The notes: generated by a model from the letters alone, not told the origin. 32,067 nucleotides of DNA from an uncultured Bacteroidia bacterium (GCA_902785065.1 CACZXH010000036.1:1-32067), one strand, 5' to 3'; shown: positions 8,326 to 16,148, counted from the first letter of the stretch. Program-made: numbers and translations.

Positions 8326-9207
8326 ATGAAGAGATATCTGCTTCTCCTGCTCCTGTTCGCCTCCGCGGTCCTGTCGGCGCAGACCACCACGTCTGCCGGT
8401 TTCGGCCTGGATCCGTCCGACGACCAGGCCGTCGCCGAAATGAAGGCCCGGATGGACCAGATCCGCAAGCACCGGCCCACGCTGGCCCTCGTCCTGAGCG
8501 GCGGCGGCGCCAAGGGCGCGGCGACCGTGGGCGCCCTCAAGTATCTGGAACAATACAAGTTCCCGGTGGACATGGTGGTGGGTACGAGTATCGGCGGCCT
8601 GATCGGCGGCGTTTACGCAATGGGCTACAGCCCGGAATTCCTGGACTCCCTGATGCGGAACATCAACTGGGACCGCACGATGAGCGACCGGATCGACTGG
8701 CAGTATATCCCGTACAGCCGCCGGCGGTACAAGGAACAGTTCGCCCTGTCCTTCCCGTTCTTCTACAGTGTCAAGGACTTCCAGAACCAGTTCCAGGAAG
8801 ACATCCGCTACGCCAATCCCACGGACGGCAAGCTGCATCTCGCGGCCGACGACGGTGACGCCGACGGCATGGTCCTGAAAAGCCTGATGAGCAGCCTCCC
8901 TTCCGGCTATATCTTCGGCCAGAACGTCCAGTACCTGATCTCCAGCCTCACGCCGGGCTATGCCGATTCTACGGATTTCCTCCGCCTGCCGGTCCCGTTT
9001 GCCTGCGTGGCGACGGACGTCGTTTCCGGGCGGGCGAAAGTCTGGCACAACGGCAGCCTGAACACGGCGATGCGCTCCACCATGTCCATCCCGGGCTACT
9101 TCTCCCCGGTCCGCACCCGCGGCATGGTGCTGGTGGACGGCGGCATGCGCAACAATTTCCCGGTGGACCTCGCCCGGCAGATGGGCGCCGACATCGTCGG
9201 GCTATGA
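8326..9207 (+). CDS. Patatin-like phospholipase, N-terminal part of a patatin-POTRA-barrel protein (frame broken)
   Basis: This frame encodes a Sec signal peptide (to about residue 18, ending LSAQ) and a complete patatin catalytic domain: oxyanion loop GGGAKG, nucleophile Ser88 in GTSIGG, and Asp271 in VDGG, forming the Ser-Asp dyad of patatin lipases. It stops at TGA 9205-9207, immediately after MGADIVG. The continuation (GYEEIHN onward) is in the next frame from 9200 and leads into a POTRA and barrel region. Intact homologues are single outer-membrane proteins of the PlpD/FplA (type Vd) kind that carry the lipase to the surface. Whether 9207 is a real stop, a recent mutation or an assembly error cannot be told here. 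It starts 4 bases after rlmN. Confidence 0.85.
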   Translation: MKRYLLLLLLFASAVLSAQTTTSAGFGLDPSDDQAVAEMKARMDQIRKHRPTLALVLSGGGAKGAATVGALKYLEQYKFPVDMVVGTSIGGLIGGVYAMGYSPEFLDSLMRNINWDRTMSDRIDWQYIPYSRRRYKEQFALSFPFFYSVKDFQNQFQEDIRYANPTDGKLHLAADDGDADGMVLKSLMSSLPSGYIFGQNVQYLISSLTPGYADSTDFLRLPVPFACVATDVVSGRAKVWHNGSLNTAMRSTMSIPGYFSPVRTRGMVLVDGGMRNNFPVDLARQMGADIVGL

Positions 9208-9250
9208 GGAGATCCACAACATCGCCGACATCCTCTGGCGGGGCATCGAC

Positions 9251-10690
9251 ATGTTCGCCGAGGATTCCTTCGAACGGAACATCCGCAACGTGGACGTGCG
9301 CATCAAGCCGGACCTCACCGGTTACGGGATGATGAGCTTCGACGCCGTGGCCATCGACACGATGCTCAACCGCGGCTACAAGGCCGCCGAGGAAATGAAG
9401 GAGGAACTGGATGCCGTCCGCCGCTGGGTGGGCACCGACACCCTCCGGCTCGCCGGTCCGAAGGCCATCGACATCGACCGCACCCCGGTCCTGATTGACA
9501 GCATCGAGATCCTGGGCGTCTCCGGCAAGGAAGCGGACTACCTGCGGGCAAAGCTCAAGGTCCATGCTGGTGACCGCGTGTCCCGCTCCGATGTGGAGAA
9601 CGCCCTGAACACCATCTTCGGAAAGGGTTCCTACGAGTATGTCAGTTACGACATGCTGGGCCGGGAAGAACCGTTCCACCTCCGGATCAACTGCAAGCGC
9701 GGCCCGAAGCACCTGCTGGGCGTGGGCTTCCGGCTGGATACGGAGGAACTCGTGTCCCTGCTGCTGAACGTGGGCCTGAACACGACGGCCATGCGCGGCT
9801 CGTCCCTGGACATGACCGCCCGCATCGGCGCGAACCCCTACCTGGACGTGCATTATGCGTACGAGACGCCCCGTTGGCCGACTTTCAACATCCGGGCGGA
9901 CTTCCGCTGGACGGACCACAACAACTTCCTGATGGGGGAGAACCGCTTCAACGTCGCGTACCTGTCCACCACGCAGGAGGTCTACGCCTCCAACATGGAG
10001 TGGTCGAACTTCGACGTCAAGGGAGGCCTGCAGAACACGTACTTCAACATTGCGCACCTGCTGGCGAGCGACGTGATCGGCGACTATGACCGTTCCCTGT
10101 GGAAAATGGACTATCCCGGCGTGTTCATTGACGGGACCGCCTACACGCTGGATGACGGTTATTTCCCGCGCCAGGGCTTCTCCGCGCACCTGCGCTACGA
10201 CCTGGTGTCCCGCGTGTTCGACGGCCCCGGTTATCCGGGCTTCTTCGGCATTGTCTCGGGCTCGGGCCAGATGCCCGTCCCCATCGGCCGGCGCTTCACC
10301 CTGTCGATGCTGGGCGGTTTCCGCTTCATCTTCGGTGACGATATCCCGATCCCGTTCGCCAATGTCCTCGGCGGCGAGATGTTCGGACGGTATGTGGACC
10401 ACCAGCTGCCGTTCATCGGCATCAACAACGCTGCGTTCCGGCGCAACAACCTGGTTGTCCTCCGTTCCGACCTCCGCTATGAGATATACCGCAACAACTA
10501 CATTACCGCGGCTTTCAACTACTCCCGCGACTTCTACAGTTTCCGCCAGTTCGAAACCGGCGAGAACCTCTACGGCTTCGGCCTGGGCTATGCCTACGAC
10601 ACCATCGTGGGCCCGCTCAAGGCCCTCGTCCATTGGTCTTCCATGACCCGCAAGGTGGGCGCTTACCTGTCCCTTGGCTTCGATTTCTAG
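9251..10690 (+). CDS. POTRA plus BamA-type outer-membrane barrel, C-terminal part of the split patatin protein
   Basis: The 479-residue open frame starts at ATG 9251, but matching protein sequence begins at 9200 (GYEEIHN), in frame +1 relative to the patatin part. Residues from about 75 to 155 form a POTRA-like domain; the rest alternates polar and aromatic strands and ends in SLGFDF with the terminal Phe of an outer-membrane barrel, consistent with a 16-stranded BamA/TamA-type domain. Without the signal peptide encoded upstream, this piece could not reach the outer membrane if translated alone, so the pair is best treated as one interrupted gene. The following recX starts 4 bases later. Confidence 0.82.
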   Translation: MFAEDSFERNIRNVDVRIKPDLTGYGMMSFDAVAIDTMLNRGYKAAEEMKEELDAVRRWVGTDTLRLAGPKAIDIDRTPVLIDSIEILGVSGKEADYLRAKLKVHAGDRVSRSDVENALNTIFGKGSYEYVSYDMLGREEPFHLRINCKRGPKHLLGVGFRLDTEELVSLLLNVGLNTTAMRGSSLDMTARIGANPYLDVHYAYETPRWPTFNIRADFRWTDHNNFLMGENRFNVAYLSTTQEVYASNMEWSNFDVKGGLQNTYFNIAHLLASDVIGDYDRSLWKMDYPGVFIDGTAYTLDDGYFPRQGFSAHLRYDLVSRVFDGPGYPGFFGIVSGSGQMPVPIGRRFTLSMLGGFRFIFGDDIPIPFANVLGGEMFGRYVDHQLPFIGINNAAFRRNNLVVLRSDLRYEIYRNNYITAAFNYSRDFYSFRQFETGENLYGFGLGYAYDTIVGPLKALVHWSSMTRKVGAYLSLGFDF

Positions 10691-10694
10691 ACCC

Positions 10695-11156
10695 ATGGAA
10701 GAGAAAAAGGTCCTCGAACGGCTGCAGCGCCAGTGCGCGCGGATGGAGTACTGCGTGTCCGACATCCGCCGGAAGGCCCTGAAGGCGATGGAAGGCGATG
10801 CCGACGCCGCGGAAAGGATCGTCGCCTCGCTGGTCAAGGACCGCTTCGTCGACGACCGGCGTTACGCCGCCGCCTTCGCCCGCGAGAAATCAGCCCTGCA
10901 GGGGTGGGGACCGGTGAAAATCCGCTTCCAACTCCGTGGGAAAGGCGTTTCCGATGAAATCATTGCCGAGGCCCTGCAGGAGATCGACCTGGCAAAGGCC
11001 GCCTCGAAACTGGATAAACTGGCCGCGGAGAGATACCGCCTCCTCAAGGACGACCCCCAGTGCCGCCTGAAGCTCCTGAAGGCGCTGCTTTCCCGGGGAT
11101 ACGGCTATGACGAGGTGGAAGCGGCCGTCAAACGTGTCATGCAAACCCAAGACTGA
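10695..11156 (+). CDS. recX: Regulatory protein RecX
   Basis: RecX binds RecA filaments and limits their growth and activity. The 153-residue protein has the repeated three-helix RecX architecture: an N-terminal block with SDIRRKAL, the conserved VKDRFVDDRRYAAAFAREK block with the F[IV]DD[RE]RYA signature, a GPVKIRFQLRGKGVSDEII block and a C-terminal repeat with LLSRGYGYDEV. It begins 4 bases after the barrel gene and its TGA overlaps the ATG of the M64 gene (TGATG), so it is deeply embedded in the rlmN operon. recA itself is only about 3.6 kb away but on the opposite strand with its own promoter. Confidence 0.9.
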   Translation: MEEKKVLERLQRQCARMEYCVSDIRRKALKAMEGDADAAERIVASLVKDRFVDDRRYAAAFAREKSALQGWGPVKIRFQLRGKGVSDEIIAEALQEIDLAKAASKLDKLAAERYRLLKDDPQCRLKLLKALLSRGYGYDEVEAAVKRVMQTQD

Positions 11157-12517
11157 TGAAACAGGCTCTTCTGACCCTATTCTCCCTTTTCCTGGCTGTC
11201 ATTCCGGGCGCCTCCTCTGTCATTCTGAGCGCAGCGAATGAATCCCGGGACTTCGACCGGGACTTCGAGGACGCGACCCTGCGGCTGGACTATGTGTTCT
11301 GCGGGGACAACGCCCACCAGGCCATCTATTTCCAGCAGGCCCTCCGGACCTCCGCGTGGGCCGGCCGGCGGCACAACCTGTCCGCTCCGTTACTGGAAGG
11401 CAACGGCCAGATCCGCGTCCTGGATCCGGAGACGGGGGAGTGCCTGTATGCCAATTCCTTCTCCACCCTGTTCCAGGAATGGCAGGTGGAAGAAGAAGCG
11501 ACACGCGTGAAGCGGGCTTTTGAGAACTGCTTCCAGGTCCCGTTCCCCAAGCACCCGGTGGACATCGAGGTTTTCCTGATGGATACGCACCGGAACCGGT
11601 CCTCCTGCCTGAGACACCGGATCGACCCGGCCGACATCCTGATCCGGACAGTGACGGACAATGATTATTCTTCCACCGTCATCTGGCAGGGCGGCCCGGT
11701 GGAGGAAACCATCGACATCGTCGTGGTCTCGGAAGGCTATGACGCCTCCCAGAAAGCCAAGTTCTACGGTGATGCGGAGCGCGTCGCGCAGGCTCTGTTC
11801 CACCACGAGCCCTTTGCCTCGCGCCGGAACCGGTTCGCCGTCCGCGCCGTTTTCGTGCCCTCGCCGGATTCCGGTGTGAGCGTGCCCCGCCGCGGACAGT
11901 GGCTCCGTACCCCGCTGGACAGTCATTTCGATACCTTCTATTCCGACCGTTACCTCACCACCTCCGCCCAGCAGAAAGTGTACGACGCCATCGGCACCGT
12001 GCCTTTCGAGCATATCGTGGTGCTGGTCAATACGGCCATCTACGGCGGTGGCGGCATCTACAACTCCCTGACTATCATGAACAGCGACCATCCCACCTTC
12101 AACGCGGTGATGGTCCATGAGTTCGGTCACGCCTTCGGGGGCCTGGCCGACGAGTACGCCTACGGTGAACAGGTGGAGACCCCGTATCCGGCGGATACGG
12201 AGCCCTGGGAGCCGAACATCACCACGCTCCATGACTTTGCGTCCAAGTGGCAGGACCTGCTGCCCCAGGGCGTGCCGGTCCCGACGCCGCTTGACGACCT
12301 AGACAAGCAGGATGTCCGCCGGATCTGGAACACTTTCACCCAGGAGCAGAAAGACCTGCTGAACCTGAAGGTCGGCGTGTATGAGGGCGCCGGCTATCAG
12401 ACGAAGGGAGTCTTCCGTCCGGTTCAGGAATGCCGTATGCGTATCAACGAGTGCGAGGAATTCTGCCCCGTTTGCGCCCGGGCCATTGTCCGGATGATCG
12501 ATTATTACACGCGGTAG
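11156..12517 (+). CDS. Secreted M64-family metallopeptidase
   Basis: A zinc peptidase of family M64, named after an IgA1-cleaving enzyme of Clostridium ramosum; substrates of Bacteroidota members are largely unknown. The 453-residue protein has an N-terminal hydrophobic signal, an M64 N-terminal beta domain (about 35-165) and the catalytic domain with HEFGHAFGGLADEY at 321-334, where His321, His325 and Asp332 are the predicted zinc ligands and Glu322 the base. A Cys cluster (CRMRINECEEFCPVC) closes the domain. Just after the hydrophobic segment, residues VILSAANES are encoded by a dispersed short repeat (11219-11244). It is the last operon gene and ends at the hairpin at 12536-12559. Family assignment is strong; IgA as substrate should not be assumed. 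Confidence 0.9.
   Translation: MKQALLTLFSLFLAVIPGASSVILSAANESRDFDRDFEDATLRLDYVFCGDNAHQAIYFQQALRTSAWAGRRHNLSAPLLEGNGQIRVLDPETGECLYANSFSTLFQEWQVEEEATRVKRAFENCFQVPFPKHPVDIEVFLMDTHRNRSSCLRHRIDPADILIRTVTDNDYSSTVIWQGGPVEETIDIVVVSEGYDASQKAKFYGDAERVAQALFHHEPFASRRNRFAVRAVFVPSPDSGVSVPRRGQWLRTPLDSHFDTFYSDRYLTTSAQQKVYDAIGTVPFEHIVVLVNTAIYGGGGIYNSLTIMNSDHPTFNAVMVHEFGHAFGGLADEYAYGEQVETPYPADTEPWEPNITTLHDFASKWQDLLPQGVPVPTPLDDLDKQDVRRIWNTFTQEQKDLLNLKVGVYEGAGYQTKGVFRPVQECRMRINECEEFCPVCARAIVRMIDYYTR
11219..11244. repeat. GTCATTCTGAGC-type short repeat inside the M64 gene
   Basis: The element begins GTCATTCTGAGCG and ends GCGAATGAATC. It resembles the GTCATYCTGAGCGAAGCGAA-type repeats seen in many bacterial genomes, whose forward translation commonly reads VILSEA. 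Here it encodes VILSAANES in frame near the signal-peptide end. A second GTCATTCCGGGCG start lies 21 bases upstream at 11198. Confidence 0.5.
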
Positions 12518-12535
12518 AGAGAGCTTGCAATAAAA

Positions 12536-12561
12536 AACCTCCCCGATACCGAGGAGGTTTT
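12536..12561. terminator. Intrinsic terminator after the M64 gene
   Basis: AACCTCC at 12536-12542 pairs with GGAGGTT at 12553-12559 around a 10-base loop, preceded by an A run and followed by TTTCTT. The A/T symmetry suggests it also serves the convergent phosphatase-phosphodiesterase gene that ends at 12605. Confidence 0.8.
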
Positions 12562-12567
12562 CTTATT

Positions 12568-12605
12568 GTCATCCCGAGGAGGTCGGAGGCCGACGAAGGG
12601 ATCTC
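12568..12605. repeat. GTCATCCCGAGG-type short repeat between convergent genes
   Basis: The element starts GTCATCCCGAGGAGG and ends GACGAAGGGATCTC, with the internal inverted pair TCGGAGGCCGA. It is a third, variant member of the GTCATYC...GGATCT type. It fills the gap between the terminator and the stop codon of the gene at 12605, touching the stop. Confidence 0.5.
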
Positions 12606-14614
12606 TACCGCTCCCAAAGAATCTCCCGCGCCAGCGCGGGTTTGTCCGTGGTAATCTGGTCCACGCCCAGGTCGCGCATGGCGCGGATGTCCTCCGGATT
12701 GTCCACCGTCCACACATTGACACTCATTCCGAGGTCGTGTGCTTCCTTCACCCATTCCGGATGTTTCTTGAATACGCTGTAGTGGTAGTCGATACCGTTG
12801 ATGCCTTCCGCGTGGAGCTGGGCCGGGGACAGGTCGCCGTTCAGGTACTGGACCGTGTAGCCGGGGGCCTTCTTGGCGAGTTCCTGGCAGATATGGTGGC
12901 TGAAGGAGATGAACACGACCTTGGTGGGTTCCGACGAACGGCGGGCAAAGGACGCGAACTCCGGCGGGACGTTGCGCGGAGCGGCCGGCTTCAGCGCCTG
13001 GAGGCACTTCTCCACGAGTTCGTCTTCGCGTTCCACGGTGGTCTGCGGCTTGAGCTCCAGAACGGGCAGGCACTCGCGGCTCCGCGCAGCCTGGGCCATG
13101 TATTCGGCCAGGGTCGGAATGTGTTCGCCGTTGGCGAGCCGGTTCGCGCGGACATCCTCGAAGTTGCTCTTCTGGATATCCAGGTCGCCGATTTTCTGGT
13201 CGTGATGGATGACGGGCACACCGTCGGCTGTCAGATGGATGTCGAATTCGCTGCCCCAGAGACCGAATTCCTGGGCCTTGCGGAAGGAGGCGATGGAGTT
13301 CTCCGCATTGCCCTCCCAATAGCCGCGGTGAGCGACGATCTGCGTCTTCGGGATGCGGTTCGCGCACCAGGCCTTGACGTCGTTCCAGTTGTAATAGATC
13401 CCGTCGACAGCCTTCAGGGCCGGTAGTTTCGTCTCCCGCTCATTCATCAGGAACTTGACCAGGATGTCGTCGGACTTCTTGCTCCGGTAGAAGATCATCT
13501 GCAGGTTCGTCGCGAACGGGCAGTAATAGGAAGGGAGCCAGTTCGCCGCGGCTTCCTCCACGGTGTAGCGCTCGCTCACGCCTTCCAGGCCCAGGTAGCA
13601 CACCAGGCCCAGGAACGGCCAGTCGTGGCCGAAGCACAGGTCGGCGGCCTTCTGCACCTTGCCGGCAATGACGGCGTCGGCCTGGCTGATGAGGGTGTCG
13701 ACCAGCTCCTGCGAGCGCGGGATGCGGATTTCGCCGTTCAGTTTGGAATCGCACTGATTGAGGTAGGCGGAGAGGAAGTTCAGCTCATGGAAGTGGACTA
13801 CGTTCTCGAAGGGGAGATACCGGAACATGTTGTCCGGAATGTCGAAGGGATCCGAGACGCGGGCGCAGTCATAGATGGCGTTCTGGAAATCCCAGGCGTT
13901 CGGGATGAGCTTCTTGGCCGCCTCCGGATCCGTGAAAAGGGTCCGGTACACGGTTTCATTGTCCCACTGGAGGGTCTTCTTGTAATCGGCCAGGGCCTTG
14001 TTCGTCCGGGCGGTCAGGACGCTGTTCTCGCCCCGGGCGATATAGGCGTAGTACTTCTCGCCGGTGTCCAGGTCCATGTCCAGATCCGGCTGCAGCGCCT
14101 GCAGACGGGCGGTGAAACCGTTCATGGACACGATGCAGCGCGGGGTGGTGCTGGAGACGGCGCGCAGGTGCTTGCTGCCCTTCTTGAACACCTCGGGGAA
14201 ACGGTGGTACATCCGCTCGGCGAGCCGGGCGTGTTCCTTCACACCGCGGGGTGTCAGGCGGCCGTCCATCCCGTTGTGCAGTTCATAGATGAGGGCGGCC
14301 TCCTTCAGCAGGGAGTCGCCGGCGGGGGTCAGGAGGTTCTGCTCCTTGGCCTGGGTGAGGAGGTCGCGGACCAGCTTGTACTGCGGACCGCCCCAGTCCG
14401 AACGGGAGCCGTGACGCCCGTAGTGGCTGATGTAGAACGCCTTGTACCCCTTCGGGGCGGGCGTGTCCTTGACGGGCTCGAATTCGTAGGAATGCGTGTT
14501 GAACGCAGCGCGGCGGATGTCGCCTTTCAGGTACTTCACCACCGGGGTGTCTGGCTGGGCGGCGGCCGACAGGGCGAACAGCGCCAGCAAGGTCAGGGTC
14601 AAGATTCGTTTCAT
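12605..14614 (-). CDS. Secreted histidine acid phosphatase-glycerophosphodiester phosphodiesterase fusion
   Basis: A 669-residue protein with a Sec signal ending LSAAAQ and two catalytic domains. Residues about 30-415 form a histidine-phosphatase domain: SHYGRHGSR with nucleophile His68, and GHDW at 329-332 with the HD proton-donor motif. Residues about 425-669 form a GDPD TIM barrel: AHRG with His429, AENS, the metal-binding EFDIH segment, HHD, and a C-terminal NVWTVDN motif. The acid phosphatase half would remove phosphate from small esters such as inositol or sugar phosphates; the GDPD half would release glycerol 3-phosphate from deacylated phospholipids. Start ATG 14614 was preferred over TTG 14617. 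It is divergent from pgi. Domain calls are strong; the joint substrate is inference. Confidence 0.9.
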   Translation of the reverse strand: MKRILTLTLLALFALSAAAQPDTPVVKYLKGDIRRAAFNTHSYEFEPVKDTPAPKGYKAFYISHYGRHGSRSDWGGPQYKLVRDLLTQAKEQNLLTPAGDSLLKEAALIYELHNGMDGRLTPRGVKEHARLAERMYHRFPEVFKKGSKHLRAVSSTTPRCIVSMNGFTARLQALQPDLDMDLDTGEKYYAYIARGENSVLTARTNKALADYKKTLQWDNETVYRTLFTDPEAAKKLIPNAWDFQNAIYDCARVSDPFDIPDNMFRYLPFENVVHFHELNFLSAYLNQCDSKLNGEIRIPRSQELVDTLISQADAVIAGKVQKAADLCFGHDWPFLGLVCYLGLEGVSERYTVEEAAANWLPSYYCPFATNLQMIFYRSKKSDDILVKFLMNERETKLPALKAVDGIYYNWNDVKAWCANRIPKTQIVAHRGYWEGNAENSIASFRKAQEFGLWGSEFDIHLTADGVPVIHHDQKIGDLDIQKSNFEDVRANRLANGEHIPTLAEYMAQAARSRECLPVLELKPQTTVEREDELVEKCLQALKPAAPRNVPPEFASFARRSSEPTKVVFISFSHHICQELAKKAPGYTVQYLNGDLSPAQLHAEGINGIDYHYSVFKKHPEWVKEAHDLGMSVNVWTVDNPEDIRAMRDLGVDQITTDKPALAREILWER

Positions 14615-14631
14615 CAATTCAGTGTTTTTGT

Positions 14632-14662
14632 CAAATTTACAAATAATTGGCGGGTTTGCAAA
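14632..14662 (-). promoter_or_regulatory. Promoter of the phosphatase-phosphodiesterase gene
   Basis: On the minus strand, TTTG (14659-14662), a 19-base spacer and TAAATTTG (14632-14639) form a complete Bacteroidota promoter 18 bases before ATG 14614. It forms one half of a dyad with the pgi promoter. Confidence 0.72.
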
Positions 14663-14678
14663 TTATTTCGTAAATTTG
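14647..14678 (+). promoter_or_regulatory. Promoter of pgi
   Basis: TTG at 14647-14649, a 21-base spacer and TAAATTTG at 14671-14678 lie 25 bases before the pgi ATG. The -7 box is the mirror image of the -7 box of the divergent gene. Confidence 0.65.
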
Positions 14679-14703
14679 CGAATTACATAACAGAGAACTA
14701 ATC

Positions 14704-16041
14704 ATGGTAAGAGTAGACGTTAAAGGTTGCTGCGGCTTCGTGGATGGAGCCAAGTTTGATGCGTATGTGGGCAAGGCCCTCGATGCTTTCGATGTCCTCG
14801 TCGCCGGGAACGGCGCCGGCAATGACTTCCTGGGTTGGAAGCACCTGCCGTCCGAAACACCCGAAAGCCTGATTGCGGATTGCGAGGCGATCCGCGACGG
14901 CTGGAAGGCCAAGGGGGTGGACCTGGTAATCGCCATCGGCATCGGCGGTTCCTACCTCGGCGCCAAGTGCGCGATCGAGGCCCTCAGCCACAACTTCGCG
15001 AAGCAGCTTGCGAAGAAGGACGCCGCCGAGGTGGTCTTCGCCGGCAACAACCTGTCCGAGGAATACCTCGCCGAACTCATGGACCTGGCCGCGGAGCGCA
15101 ACGTCGCCTGCATCGTTATCTCCAAGTCCGGCACCACCACCGAGCCCGCCGTCGCCTTCCGCATCGTGAAGCAGTACCTGGAGGACACCTATGGCAAGAA
15201 GGAGGCGGCCGAGCGTATCGTCGCCATTACCGATGCCAAGAAGGGCGCCCTCAAGACCCTTTCCACCCAGGAAGGCTACAAGACCTTCGTCGTCCCGGAC
15301 AACGTGGGCGGCCGCTTCTCCGTCCTCACCCCCGTGGGCATCCTGCCCATCGTGGTGGCCGGATTTGACGTGCGCGCCATCCTCGCCGGTGCACTCGAGG
15401 CCGAGAAGGCACTTGCCGTGAAGTCCGCGGAGAATCCCGCCGTCGTGTACGCCGCGATGCGGAACCTCCTCTATAAGGAATACGGCAAGAAGGTGGAAAT
15501 CCTCGTCAACTACAATCCCAAGTTCACCTATCTCGCCGAATGGTGGAAGCAGCTCTACGGCGAGTCCGAGGGCAAGGACGGCGTGGGCATCTTCCCCGCC
15601 TCCGTCAACAACACCGCCGACCTCCACTCCATGGGACAGTTCATCCAGGAAGGCGACCGTGTGATGTTCGAGACCGTCGTCCACGTAGAAAAGGCCACCC
15701 GCAGCGTCGTGATCGGCTCCGACCCCCAGAACCTGGACCAGCTGAACTACCTTGCCGGCAAGCCGGTGGAGCACTGCAACCACATGGCCGAGCTCGGCAC
15801 CGTCATCGCCCACCAGGACGGTGGTGTGCCCCAGCTCCAGGTGTGCGTGGAGCAGGTCGATGCGTTCAACCTCGGCTCCCTGTTCTATTTCTTCGAATTC
15901 GCGTGCGGCGTGAGCGCGTACACGCTCGGGGTGAATCCGTTCAACCAGCCCGGCGTGGAAGCCTACAAGAAGAACATGTTCGCCCTCCTCGAAAAGCCCG
16001 GCTATGAGGAGGCCACGAAAGCCATCAAGGCGCGCCTGTAG
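14704..16041 (+). CDS. pgi: Glucose-6-phosphate isomerase
   Basis: Interconverts glucose 6-phosphate and fructose 6-phosphate in glycolysis and gluconeogenesis; cytoplasmic. The 445-residue product is the short bacterial form. It has the sugar-phosphate-binding IGIGGSYLGAK and SKSGTTTEP segments, the PGI signature VGGRFSVLTPVG, and the C-terminal EFACGVSAYTLGVNPFNQPGVE block. It is transcribed away from the phosphatase-phosphodiesterase gene. No terminator hairpin is visible between it and the barrel gene at 16149, although a -7 element and a regulator-like repeat lie in that gap. Identification is certain. Confidence 0.97.
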   Translation: MVRVDVKGCCGFVDGAKFDAYVGKALDAFDVLVAGNGAGNDFLGWKHLPSETPESLIADCEAIRDGWKAKGVDLVIAIGIGGSYLGAKCAIEALSHNFAKQLAKKDAAEVVFAGNNLSEEYLAELMDLAAERNVACIVISKSGTTTEPAVAFRIVKQYLEDTYGKKEAAERIVAITDAKKGALKTLSTQEGYKTFVVPDNVGGRFSVLTPVGILPIVVAGFDVRAILAGALEAEKALAVKSAENPAVVYAAMRNLLYKEYGKKVEILVNYNPKFTYLAEWWKQLYGESEGKDGVGIFPASVNNTADLHSMGQFIQEGDRVMFETVVHVEKATRSVVIGSDPQNLDQLNYLAGKPVEHCNHMAELGTVIAHQDGGVPQLQVCVEQVDAFNLGSLFYFFEFACGVSAYTLGVNPFNQPGVEAYKKNMFALLEKPGYEEATKAIKARL

Positions 16042-16045
16042 GGGT

Positions 16046-16072
16046 TTCGTCGAAGGAAACGGGGCGTTCGTC
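16046..16072 (+). promoter_or_regulatory. Candidate LytTR-regulator binding site: 21 bp-spaced direct repeat
   Basis: TTCGTC occurs at 16046-16051 and again at 16067-16072, exactly 21 bases apart, within GTTTCGTCGAAGG and GCGTTCGTCTAAA. LytTR DNA-binding domains typically contact two imperfect direct repeats about two helical turns apart. The site lies 33 bases upstream of the -7 box of the barrel gene that precedes a LytTR regulator gene, so autoregulation is plausible but inferred. Confidence 0.45.
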
Positions 16073-16104
16073 TAAAAGCGGCGACGACCTCTTGCATATT
16101 GCGG

Positions 16105-16112
16105 TACTTTTG
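16105..16112 (+). promoter_or_regulatory. -7 promoter element of the barrel-kinase-regulator operon
   Basis: TACTTTTG matches TAnnTTTG, 37 bases before the ATG at 16149. There is no -33 TTTG at the normal distance, as expected of a promoter that needs an activator bound at the direct repeat just upstream. Confidence 0.55.
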
Positions 16113-16148
16113 CTCTCGGAAATCGAAAACAAGAGTATCGCAATAATT

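Larger units (their letters stand above)
14632..14678. repeat. Inverted repeat spanning the divergent promoters
   Basis: Left arm 14632-14648 (CAAATTTACAAATAATT) and right arm 14661-14678 (AATTATTTCGTAAATTTG) are reverse complements apart from one extra C, separated by 12 bases. The ends of the arms are the two TAAATTTG -7 boxes, so the dyad centres exactly between the two promoters. Confidence 0.75.

Noticed and set aside
8969-10837. A 622-codon minus-strand frame opposite the patatin-barrel gene
   Set aside because: Antisense shadow; the plus-strand product has POTRA and barrel features and correct operon spacing.
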